A DNA stretch of 64,000 nucleotides from positions 62,001-126,000 of the forward strand of contig NZ_JBHTLM010000004.1 of assembly GCF_042678945.1 (NCBI RefSeq), read 5' to 3'. The notes under the pieces are model-generated. The model made no database searches and was not told the origin of the DNA. It saw only the letters and a list, made by a program, of their open reading frames with translations. Position numbers and translations under genes: made by a program. Numbering within the stretch: position 1 is the stretch's first letter; each line of letters opens with the position of its first letter. This document shows positions 9,133 through 17,600 of this stretch, piece by piece. This DNA is from Fontibacillus puldeungensis (GTDB lineage Bacteria > Bacillota > Bacilli > Paenibacillales > Paenibacillaceae).

Positions 9133-10044
9133 ATGGCCTTAACAACTTCCGCAGTAAAGGAACGTAGTCTGCTTGGGCTAAAAAACCTGAGCGCGTCGGA
9201 AATTTCGTCGATCCTAGATCGAGCTGCTTACTGGGATGATAAGGAAGATAAAGTAATCCCGATCCTGAAAAACCACTTTGTTGCCAATATGTTTTTTGAA
9301 AATAGCACACGTACCCGCTTCTCGTTCGAGATGGCCGAGAAACGGCTTGGCGCCGAGGTTCTCAACTTCACTGCAGCGGCTTCCAGTGTCGAAAAGGGTG
9401 AATCGATCTACGATACCGTCCGTACCTTGGAATCGATGGGAATCGATGCAGGCGTCATCCGCCTCAAACCCATTGGGATGCTTGAGGGACTGGCTGAAAA
9501 AATTTCCGTACCACTTGTCAACGCCGGCGACGGAAACAACGAACACCCTACGCAAGCGCTGCTCGACTTGTATACGATGAAGCGTCACTTTGGCGAATTG
9601 AAAGGGCTGAAGGTATCGATCATCGGGGATATCAAGCATAGCCGTGTAGCTCGCTCCAACTTGTGGGCATTACAAAAGTTCGGTGCCGAAGTGAAGCTTT
9701 GCGCTCCCGAGAATATGCAAGCTCCGGAGCTGGCCGCATACGCACCGTATGTGTCGATGGATGAAGCGCTGTGCGTTGACGTTGTCATGATGCTGCGGGT
9801 GCAGCTCGAGCGACACGAAGGCAGCATCTTCAAATCACCGGAGGAATACCGGCTGCATTATGGCCTGACGGAGGAAAGAGCCGCAAAGCTCGCACCGCAT
9901 GCTATCATCATGCACCCGGCTCCGGTGAATCGAAACGTGGAAATCGACGATGCCCTGGTAGAGCACCCGCAGTCCCGGATCTTTAAACAGATGGAGAATG
10001 GGGTACCGATTCGGATGGCCGTAATGGAGCGTGCTTTGTTGTAA
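9133..10044 (+). CDS. pyrB: Aspartate carbamoyltransferase catalytic chain
   Basis: PyrB makes carbamoyl aspartate, the first committed step of UMP synthesis. The 303-residue product has the carbamoyl-phosphate loop FENSTRTRFSFEMAEKRLG and the HPTQALLDLYT motif, and the aspartate-domain block HPAPVNRNVEID. There is no regulatory PyrI subunit in the operon, as usual in Bacillota. ATG 9133 follows GAGGAG in the end of pyrR. The ORF could be opened 7 codons earlier inside pyrR, but that lacks a ribosome site. Confidence 0.97.
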   Translation: MALTTSAVKERSLLGLKNLSASEISSILDRAAYWDDKEDKVIPILKNHFVANMFFENSTRTRFSFEMAEKRLGAEVLNFTAAASSVEKGESIYDTVRTLESMGIDAGVIRLKPIGMLEGLAEKISVPLVNAGDGNNEHPTQALLDLYTMKRHFGELKGLKVSIIGDIKHSRVARSNLWALQKFGAEVKLCAPENMQAPELAAYAPYVSMDEALCVDVVMMLRVQLERHEGSIFKSPEEYRLHYGLTEERAAKLAPHAIIMHPAPVNRNVEIDDALVEHPQSRIFKQMENGVPIRMAVMERALL

Positions 10045-10118
10045 TCTTACCGACTGAGCGGATGCGATAGTGACTGTATAGGAAAACTTATGAACGAAGA
10101 GCGGAGGACGATAAAACC

Positions 10119-11423
10119 ATGCAGCTAGTCATTATGAATGCGAATGTTTTGGACGAAAATGGGGAGCTTCAACTTACCCAAATTACTGTTCAGAACGGAC
10201 ATATCGAAAAAATAGAACCTGCAAGCCTTGTCGGCCACCGAGAAACGAAAATAGATGGCGACGTTCAGGTGATCGATGCGGAGGGGAAGCTGGTTGCTCC
10301 CGGCTTTATCGACATGCATGTTCACCTGCGCGAGCCGGGCTTTGAACATAAAGAAACGATTGAAACGGGCTCACGTTCTGCGGCCAAAGGCGGCTTTACC
10401 ACGATAGCGTGCATGCCGAACACGAGGCCTGTAACCGACAATCCGGAAACCTTGAAACTGGTAAAGGAAAAAGCGAAAGAAGCAGGCTTGGTCAATGTGC
10501 TGCCTTATGCGGCAATTACGAAAGGCGAGCTTGGACGAGAACTCACCGACTTTACCGCATTGAAGGCGGCGGGTGCGATCGGCTTTACCGATGACGGCGT
10601 CGGCGTGCAAACAGCGCAAATGATGAAGGATGCGATGAAGTTGGCCGCAGCGCTGGAAATGCCAGTTATCGCCCACTGTGAAGACAACTCGCTGGTAGAG
10701 GGAGCGCCTGTGGCCGAAGGAGAGTTTGCCCGGAAGCATGGCCTTAAAGGCATCCCGAACGAATCGGAAGCGATTCACGTCGGGCGGGATATTTTGCTCG
10801 CGGAAGCAACGGGTGTTCACTACCACGTGTGTCACGTTAGTACGGAGCAATCGATCCGCTTGATCCGTCAGGCCAAAGAGATCGGCATCAACGTGACCGC
10901 AGAAGTATGTCCGCACCATTTGGTCCTGGCGGATGAGGACATTCCGGGGCTGGACGCAAACTGGAAAATGAACCCTCCTCTGCGGTCCAGACGCGATGTC
11001 GTGGCGTGCATCGAGGCTTTGGAGGACGGAACGATCGACATAATCGTTACCGACCATGCTCCGCACAGTGCAGAGGAGAAGGCGAAAGGAATGCAGCTTG
11101 CCCCCTTCGGGATCGTCGGCTTCGAGACAGCGTTTCCGTTGCTGTACACCCGGTTTGTAGCCGAGGGCCGCTGGAGCCTGGAAATGCTGGTTCGGCGGAT
11201 GACCTCCGATCCTGCGCGGGTGTTTGGACTTGAGGCCGGCAGCTTGAAGCCGGGAGCGCCGGCGGATCTGACGATCATCGACTTGAATGAAGAGCGGGCG
11301 GTTGATCCGGCCACATTTGCTTCAAAAGGCCGCAACACCCCGTTTACCGGCTGGAAGCTGAAGGGCTGGCCTGTTGCGACAGTTGTAGGCGGTAAGATCG
11401 TTTGGTCAGAAGAGAACGCGTGA
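10119..11423 (+). CDS. pyrC: Dihydroorotase
   Basis: This zinc amidohydrolase cyclises carbamoyl aspartate to dihydroorotate. The 434-residue class I enzyme shows the metal motif DMHVHLREPGFEHKETIETG, HCED, HVCHVST and the late TDHAPHS block, all metal or substrate ligands in the family. A GGAGGA site precedes ATG 10119. It lies third in the pyr operon, 74 bases after pyrB. Confidence 0.97.
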   Translation: MQLVIMNANVLDENGELQLTQITVQNGHIEKIEPASLVGHRETKIDGDVQVIDAEGKLVAPGFIDMHVHLREPGFEHKETIETGSRSAAKGGFTTIACMPNTRPVTDNPETLKLVKEKAKEAGLVNVLPYAAITKGELGRELTDFTALKAAGAIGFTDDGVGVQTAQMMKDAMKLAAALEMPVIAHCEDNSLVEGAPVAEGEFARKHGLKGIPNESEAIHVGRDILLAEATGVHYHVCHVSTEQSIRLIRQAKEIGINVTAEVCPHHLVLADEDIPGLDANWKMNPPLRSRRDVVACIEALEDGTIDIIVTDHAPHSAEEKAKGMQLAPFGIVGFETAFPLLYTRFVAEGRWSLEMLVRRMTSDPARVFGLEAGSLKPGAPADLTIIDLNEERAVDPATFASKGRNTPFTGWKLKGWPVATVVGGKIVWSEENA

Positions 11424-11548
11424 GAAACTAGCCAATAGATGGGCTTTAATGAATATAGTGTCTGAGCTGAGAACTGAGGAACTACTTAATTTAAACTGAC
11501 TGTTATGGAATCACCTCTAAAAAGTTGAGTGTAAAGGAGTGCTGCAGG

Positions 11549-12685
11549 ATGCAGGCAAGATTGTTGTTGGAAGACGGCACGCTGTTTACCGGAACCTCGT
11601 TCGGAGCGGAAGGAAACAAAACGGGCGAAGTCGTTTTTAATACGGGAATTACGGGTTATCAGGAGGTTTTGTCTGACCCATCTTATTGCGGACAAATCGT
11701 CACGATGACTTACCCGCTGATCGGAAACTACGGCATATCCCGGGATGATTTCGAGTCGATCGCCCCTTCGATTCACGGGTTTGTAGTGCGCCGATATGAG
11801 CCGACACCAAGCAATTGGCGGGCGCAGTACAACCTGGGCGATCTGCTCAAGGAATACGGCATCCCTGGGATTACCGACATCGATACGCGTATGCTGACGC
11901 GGATCATCCGTCATCAGGGAACGATGAGAGGGATTCTGACCACCTCTACAAAATCGGTAGAAGAGCTGAAGGAAATGATGCTGCAAACGAGCATCGACGA
12001 GCTGCGAAATCAAGTGGCGCAAACTTCTACAAAGCATGTATACAGCAGTCCAGGTTCGAAGGAACGGATCGTGCTGGTTGACTTCGGTGCAAAGAGCGGA
12101 ATTTTGCGCGAGCTGAACAAACGCGACTGCGACGTCATCATCGTACCGCATGATACAACGGCAGATGAAATCCGCCGCCTGTGCCCTGACGGGATTCAGC
12201 TGTCCAACGGTCCTGGGGACCCGAAGGACGTCCCTTACGCCGCGAAGATGATTTCCGAGCTGCTCGGCGAGTATCCAATCTTCGGCATCTGCCTTGGACA
12301 TCAGCTATTCGCCCTGGCTTGCGGAGCTGATACGGAGAAGCTGAAATTCGGGCACCGCGGCGGTAATCACCCGGTAAAGGATCTAGAAACAGGACGCTGT
12401 TATATTACCTCCCAGAACCATGGTTACACGGTAACGGAATCCTCCCTTGCCGGAACGGATCTGGTAGTGACTCATATCAACAATAACGATAAGACGATTG
12501 AGGGATTGAAGCATAAGAGATACCCGGCTTTTTCGGTGCAGTACCATCCGGAGGCCGCCCCGGGACCATACGACAACAGCTATCTGTTCGATCAATTCAT
12601 CGAAATGATTCGCGAACACAAACGGCTGCATCCGCAAAAGCCTCGTCAGGCCGAACTGTTGGCCGCTGCGAAAGGAGAACTGTAA
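11549..12685 (+). CDS. carA: Carbamoyl-phosphate synthase small chain
   Basis: CarA is the glutamine amidotransferase subunit that supplies ammonia to CarB. The 378-residue product has an N-terminal small-chain domain (EDGTLFTGTSFGAEG, FNTGITGYQEVL). A class I glutaminase domain follows, with the nucleophile motif GICLGHQLFALA, the HRGGNHPV block, and the catalytic His and Glu in QYHPEA. The start is ATG 11549, with AAGGAG upstream. It is 3 bases from carB, so the two are coupled. Confidence 0.97.
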   Translation: MQARLLLEDGTLFTGTSFGAEGNKTGEVVFNTGITGYQEVLSDPSYCGQIVTMTYPLIGNYGISRDDFESIAPSIHGFVVRRYEPTPSNWRAQYNLGDLLKEYGIPGITDIDTRMLTRIIRHQGTMRGILTTSTKSVEELKEMMLQTSIDELRNQVAQTSTKHVYSSPGSKERIVLVDFGAKSGILRELNKRDCDVIIVPHDTTADEIRRLCPDGIQLSNGPGDPKDVPYAAKMISELLGEYPIFGICLGHQLFALACGADTEKLKFGHRGGNHPVKDLETGRCYITSQNHGYTVTESSLAGTDLVVTHINNNDKTIEGLKHKRYPAFSVQYHPEAAPGPYDNSYLFDQFIEMIREHKRLHPQKPRQAELLAAAKGEL

Positions 12686-12688
12686 GTC

Positions 12689-15600
12689 ATGCCGATCAAC
12701 AAAGAACTTAAGAAAATTCTCGTCATCGGTTCCGGTCCGATCGTCATCGGCCAGGCCGCAGAGTTCGATTACGCAGGGACGCAAGCCTGCCAGGCGCTAA
12801 AGGAAGAGGGCGTTGAAGTAGTCCTGATAAACAGCAACCCAGCGACGATCATGACCGATACGAACATGGCAGATAAAGTATATATCGAACCGATCACGCT
12901 TGAATTCGTGACGCAAATCATTCGGCAGGAGCGCCCGGACGGCTTGCTACCAACCTTGGGCGGCCAAACGGGGTTGAATATGGCCGTAGAGCTTGCACGT
13001 GCAGGAGTCCTTGAGCGAGAAAATGTGAAGCTGCTCGGTACGCAGCTGACCTCGATTGAAAAAGCGGAGGATCGCGATTTGTTCCGTGAACTGATGCGGG
13101 AGTTGGAACAGCCGGTACCGGAAAGCACGATCATCACGTCGGTAGAAGAAGCTCTGAGCTTTGCAAGCGAAATCGGCTATCCTGTGATTGTTCGCCCGGC
13201 TTATACGCTCGGCGGTACTGGCGGCGGCATCTGCGCAACGGAAGAGGAGCTGCGCGAGACGGTAGCCTCCGGCATTCGCTACAGTCCGATCGGGCAATGC
13301 TTGATTGAGAAATCGATCGCTGGCCTGAAAGAAATCGAATATGAAGTGATGCGTGATGCGAACGACAACTGTATCGTGGTCTGCAACATGGAGAACTTTG
13401 ACCCGGTTGGTGTACATACCGGCGATAGCATCGTCGTTGCGCCTAGCCAGACGCTCTCCGACCGCGAATACCAGATGCTTCGGTCGGCTTCACTGAAAAT
13501 CATTCGTGCGCTAAACATCGAAGGCGGCTGCAACGTGCAGTTCGCACTGGATCCGCAAAGCTTCCAATACTATGTCATCGAAGTTAATCCACGGGTCAGT
13601 CGGTCGTCGGCGCTCGCATCCAAGGCGACGGGGTATCCAATCGCCAAAATGGCAGCCAAGATTGCGCTAGGTTATACCCTGGACGAGATTGTCAACCCGG
13701 TTACAGGCCAAACCTACGCTTGCTTCGAACCGACGCTAGACTATATCGTCAGCAAAATTCCGCGCTGGCCGTTTGACAAGTTCATACACGCCAACCGGAA
13801 GCTCGGTACCCAAATGAAAGCGACCGGCGAAGTTATGGCAATCGGGCGGACGTTTGAAGAATCAATCCAAAAAGCGGTCCGTTCCTTGGAAATCGGCACG
13901 CATCGGCTTAAGCTGAAAGGCACAGAGAATCTGGATAAGGAGACGCTGGAAGCACGATTGACGAAAGCTGATGATGAACGGCTGTTCTTGATCGCCGAGG
14001 CGTTCCGCCGCGGCTATGCGCTGCAGAACATTCATGACCTGACTGGAATCGATTGGTGGTTCCTCGACAAGATCGAAAGGTTGGTACAGTTTGAAGAGGT
14101 GATTGCAGCCGATGAGCAATTCACTTATGAAACTTTATATGAGGCAAAACGGTTAGGCTTTACCGACCGGTCCATTGCCGAGCTGCGAGCTGCCGGGCAA
14201 CCGATGGGTACGCACCTGACGGAAGCAGAGGTTACTACTCTCCGTAAGGAACACGGCTTGCGTCCAGTTTATAAAATGGTTGATACCTGTGCTGCCGAGT
14301 TTGAAGCCTCCACCCCTTACTATTACTCGACTTATGAGACGGAGAACGAAGTAGTGCGGACCGGAAAAGAGAAGATCGTCGTGCTTGGCTCCGGACCGAT
14401 TCGGATCGGCCAAGGCATTGAATTTGACTACTCAACGGTCCATGCGGTTTGGGCGATTCAGAAGGCTGGGTATGAAGCAGTCATTATTAACAATAATCCA
14501 GAGACGGTTTCGACGGACTTCAACACCTCGGACCGGTTGTACTTCGAGCCGCTGTTCTTTGAGGATGTCATGAACGTTATTGAGGAAGAGAAGCCGGTAG
14601 GCGTTATCGTACAGTTCGGCGGCCAAACGGCGATTAACCTTGCCGCTCCGCTGCAAGCCGCCGGAGTACGGATTCTGGGTACTTCTTTGGAAAGCATCGA
14701 TGAGGCGGAGGATCGCAAACGGTTTGAGGCGCTCTTATCAAGACTGCATATCGCTCAGCCGCTAGGCAGCACGGTAACATCCGTTGAAGAAGCTGTTGGA
14801 ACTGCTCAGGCGATCGGTTATCCGGTGCTTGTTCGTCCATCCTATGTCCTTGGGGGGCGGGCGATGGAAATCGTCTACTCTGATGAAGAGCTTTTGAAAT
14901 ATATGAAAGAAGCCGTCAATATCAATCCGCTGCATCCGGTGTTGATCGACCGCTACATGCTCGGAAAAGAAGTTGAGGTTGACGCGATTTGTGACGGTGA
15001 GACGGTATTGATTCCCGGTATCATGGAGCATATCGAACGCGCTGGCGTACACTCCGGCGACTCGATCGCCGTATACCCGCCACAGCATCTGTCTGCCGAA
15101 CTGAAGGAGAAAATCGTGGACATCACGATTAAGATCGCCAAAGAGCTGAAAACGGTAGGGCTCGTCAACATCCAATTTGTCATCTACAAAAATGAAGTGT
15201 ATGTGATCGAGGTCAATCCAAGATCCTCACGGACAGTGCCGTTCCTGAGCAAGGTAACGAACATCCCGATGGCGAACGTAGCGACGAAGTGCATTTTAGG
15301 TACGAAGCTTAGCGATCTTGGGTACAAGGACGGCCTGTGGCCGGAAAGCGATCAGGTTGCAGTCAAGGTGCCGGTGTTCTCCTTCGCCAAGCTGCGCCGG
15401 GTTGAGCCAACGCTCGGGCCGGAAATGAAATCGACCGGGGAAGTGATGGGCCGCGATCCGCAATATGCCAAAGCACTATATAAAGGCCTGATCGGCGCAG
15501 GCATGAAGATCCCGGCAACCGGGGCGATTATCGCCACCGTAGCGGACAAAGATAAGCAGGAAGCGGTGGAACTGCTCAGAGGCTTCTATAACCTCGGCTA

Positions 15601-15901
15601 CAAAATCATCGCGACGGACGGTACGGCCGCTGCTCTGATCGAGGCGGGAATTCACGTCACGACCGTCTACAAGCTGTCGGAAGGCGTACCTAACATCCTC
15701 GACCTGATCCGAAACGGAGAGGCGCACTTCGTCATCAATACGCTGACCAGAGGCAAGGAGCCGCAGCGAGACGGTTTCCGGATTCGCCGCGAAGCGGTGG
15801 AGAACGGTGTTGTGTGTATGACCTCTCTCGATACAGTCCGCGCGTTGATGGAGATGCTGGAGACGATTAACTTCTCCTCACAAGCGATGCCATCCCGATA
15901 A
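12689..15901 (+). CDS. carB: Carbamoyl-phosphate synthase large chain
   Basis: CarB makes carbamoyl phosphate from bicarbonate, ammonia and two ATP. The 1070-residue protein has the expected internal duplication: two ATP-grasp halves. The first begins LVIGSGPIVIGQAAEFDYAG (read as ILVIGSGPIVIG) and the second near residue 555 with VVLGSGPIRIGQGIEFDYS. Each half carries a GYPV(I/L)VRP strand and an EVNPR(V/S)SR metal site. A C-terminal MGS-like allosteric domain (FYNLGYKIIATDGTAAAL) follows. The sole carB here lies in the pyr operon, so it may also serve arginine synthesis. Confidence 0.97.
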   Translation: MPINKELKKILVIGSGPIVIGQAAEFDYAGTQACQALKEEGVEVVLINSNPATIMTDTNMADKVYIEPITLEFVTQIIRQERPDGLLPTLGGQTGLNMAVELARAGVLERENVKLLGTQLTSIEKAEDRDLFRELMRELEQPVPESTIITSVEEALSFASEIGYPVIVRPAYTLGGTGGGICATEEELRETVASGIRYSPIGQCLIEKSIAGLKEIEYEVMRDANDNCIVVCNMENFDPVGVHTGDSIVVAPSQTLSDREYQMLRSASLKIIRALNIEGGCNVQFALDPQSFQYYVIEVNPRVSRSSALASKATGYPIAKMAAKIALGYTLDEIVNPVTGQTYACFEPTLDYIVSKIPRWPFDKFIHANRKLGTQMKATGEVMAIGRTFEESIQKAVRSLEIGTHRLKLKGTENLDKETLEARLTKADDERLFLIAEAFRRGYALQNIHDLTGIDWWFLDKIERLVQFEEVIAADEQFTYETLYEAKRLGFTDRSIAELRAAGQPMGTHLTEAEVTTLRKEHGLRPVYKMVDTCAAEFEASTPYYYSTYETENEVVRTGKEKIVVLGSGPIRIGQGIEFDYSTVHAVWAIQKAGYEAVIINNNPETVSTDFNTSDRLYFEPLFFEDVMNVIEEEKPVGVIVQFGGQTAINLAAPLQAAGVRILGTSLESIDEAEDRKRFEALLSRLHIAQPLGSTVTSVEEAVGTAQAIGYPVLVRPSYVLGGRAMEIVYSDEELLKYMKEAVNINPLHPVLIDRYMLGKEVEVDAICDGETVLIPGIMEHIERAGVHSGDSIAVYPPQHLSAELKEKIVDITIKIAKELKTVGLVNIQFVIYKNEVYVIEVNPRSSRTVPFLSKVTNIPMANVATKCILGTKLSDLGYKDGLWPESDQVAVKVPVFSFAKLRRVEPTLGPEMKSTGEVMGRDPQYAKALYKGLIGAGMKIPATGAIIATVADKDKQEAVELLRGFYNLGYKIIATDGTAAALIEAGIHVTTVYKLSEGVPNILDLIRNGEAHFVINTLTRGKEPQRDGFRIRREAVENGVVCMTSLDTVRALMEMLETINFSSQAMPSR

Positions 15902-15922
15902 AATTGTAGACTATAGAAAATA

Positions 15923-15954
15923 TGCGGCTCGGAAGCTGATGCTTCGGAGCCGCA
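15923..15954 (+). promoter_or_regulatory. Strong hairpin between carB and pyrF
   Basis: TGCGGCTC at 15923-15930 pairs perfectly with GAGCCGCA, with GAAGC/GCTTC continuing inside. No T-run follows. It ends 8 bases before the pyrF ribosome site AAGGAGGAG, so it looks like an RNA-processing or stability element rather than a terminator. Confidence 0.6.
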
Positions 15955-15978
15955 AGTATGACAAGGAGGAGACAGCAT

Positions 15979-16707
15979 TTGAGTCCATTCGAACAGGCAG
16001 CCGGACGGCTGATGGTAGGGCTTGATTTTCCCGATGTAGAGCAGGCAAAAAAGCTGATACGGGCTTTGGAAGGAATTCCGTGCTACGTGAAGGTGGGCAT
16101 GCAGCTTTTTTATGCCGCCGGTCCTGATTTTATCCGCGAGTTGAAGCACCTCGGTTATTCTGTGTTTCTCGATGTCAAGATGCACGATATTCCGAACACG
16201 GTCAAAGGTGGCGCAAACAGTGTCACTCGCCTTGGTGTAGATATGTTCAATGTGCATGCCGCCGGGGGCTTGCAAATGATGAAGGCGGCCAAAGAAGGAG
16301 CACAAAGTGCGCTTGAGGCGGGTGCGTCCTTGAAGATGCCTCATATCATTGCGGTCACTCAGCTGACGAGCACGAACCAGCACATGCTAAATAAGGAAAT
16401 CGGTATACAAGGGACCGTGGAGGAATCAGTGGTTCGATATGCGTCGCTTGCCCAAGAAGCTGGGTTAAGCGGTGTCGTCGCCTCCGCTTTAGAGGTACCT
16501 GCCATCAAAGCCAGCTGTGGACGAGCCTTTCTTACGGTTACACCGGGGATTCGCCCGGCGGGCAGCCAATCGAATGATCAAGCCCGTACACTCACTCCGA
16601 AGGAAGCGATTGCGAAAGGGACCGACTATATCGTGGTTGCTCGTCCGATTATCGCAGCGCCAAATCCACGAGAAGCTGCCGAGAAAATAATTGAGGAGAT
16701 GATTTAG
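15979..16707 (+). CDS. pyrF: Orotidine 5'-phosphate decarboxylase
   Basis: PyrF catalyses the last step to UMP by decarboxylating OMP. The product, about 242 residues, shows the family-1 active-site motif DVKMHDIPNTVKGG with the catalytic Lys and Asp array. It also has VGLDF near the N-terminus and TPGIRP in the phosphate-binding loop. I choose TTG 15979, which lies 7 bases after AAGGAGGAG. The in-frame ATG at 15958 would place the ribosome site inside the gene. Confidence 0.96.
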   Translation: MSPFEQAAGRLMVGLDFPDVEQAKKLIRALEGIPCYVKVGMQLFYAAGPDFIRELKHLGYSVFLDVKMHDIPNTVKGGANSVTRLGVDMFNVHAAGGLQMMKAAKEGAQSALEAGASLKMPHIIAVTQLTSTNQHMLNKEIGIQGTVEESVVRYASLAQEAGLSGVVASALEVPAIKASCGRAFLTVTPGIRPAGSQSNDQARTLTPKEAIAKGTDYIVVARPIIAAPNPREAAEKIIEEMI

Positions 16708-16709
16708 TC

Positions 16710-17351
16710 ATGGCTAATTCCAAAACCGTTGCTGCACAAATCGCCGGAAATCTGCTGGATATCGGAGCCGTTGCACTCCGCCCATACCAACCCTTTACCT
16801 GGACATCGGGGATCAAATCGCCGATTTATTGCGATAATCGGCTGACAATGTCTTATCCTGAAATCCGCGATCTCATAGCGGACTCCTTTGCAGCGCTTAT
16901 TCGTGAATCTTACCCCGAAGCTGAGGTCATTGCAGGGACGGCTACGGCGGGTATTCCTCACGCCGCATTTACGGCGCAGAAGTTGGGTCTGCCGATGGCT
17001 TATATTCGAGATAAAGCCAAGGGCCACGGCAAAGAAAATCAAATCGAAGGTTTGATCAAACCCGGTCAAAAGGTAGTCGTGATCGAGGATTTGATATCAA
17101 CCGGCGGCAGCTCGCTCAAAGCGGCGCTCGCCGTTTGCGATGCAGGCGCTGAGCCATTGGCTGTGCTGGCTATTTTCAGCTACCAGCTGGACAAAGCGGT
17201 TAATGCGTTTGCCGAGGCGGGAATTCCGCTGCAAACATTGTCCAACTATGCAGCGCTGATCGACGTCGCTGTGGAGCGCGGAGACATTAAGCCGGAGGAT
17301 TTAGAGCTGCTGAAATCGTGGCGGCAGGACCCGGCATCTTTTGGAAATTAA
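16710..17351 (+). CDS. pyrE: Orotate phosphoribosyltransferase
   Basis: PyrE joins orotate to PRPP to give OMP. The 213-residue protein has the PRPP motif VVVIEDLISTGGSSLKAALA and the mobile loop YIRDKAKGHGKENQIEG. It begins 2 bases after pyrF, with its ribosome site GAGGAG inside the end of pyrF. It is the last gene of the operon, ahead of a terminator. Confidence 0.96.
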   Translation: MANSKTVAAQIAGNLLDIGAVALRPYQPFTWTSGIKSPIYCDNRLTMSYPEIRDLIADSFAALIRESYPEAEVIAGTATAGIPHAAFTAQKLGLPMAYIRDKAKGHGKENQIEGLIKPGQKVVVIEDLISTGGSSLKAALAVCDAGAEPLAVLAIFSYQLDKAVNAFAEAGIPLQTLSNYAALIDVAVERGDIKPEDLELLKSWRQDPASFGN

Positions 17352-17493
17352 GAGTAAATGAATAGAAGCAGAATGATTGTACGATGACGAATAGAATGCA
17401 GGGGCACTGCGATCGACATAACTGTGATCTGCTAACTGCATTTTGTTCAGCGTTGAACGAAACGAAGATTTATAGAAATTGGTAAGGTGAAAT

Positions 17494-17530
17494 AGCCGCT
17501 GGAGCATCTCTCCAGCGGCTGTTGTTTCTT
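17494..17530 (+). terminator. Terminator of the pyr operon
   Basis: AGCCGCTGGAG and CTCCAGCGGCT form a perfect 11-bp stem around CATCT, followed by GTTGTTTCTTT. Confidence 0.9.
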
Positions 17531-17600
17531 TCACAGTCGAACAACTAAGCGGCCCTAAAATGTTAACGACCTAGGTTCGTTCTTCATTTAACAATAAGCA

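Noticed and set aside
15667..16383. 238-codon minus-strand frame across carB and pyrF
   Set aside because: It lies opposite two certain genes and spans their junction; an antisense shadow.
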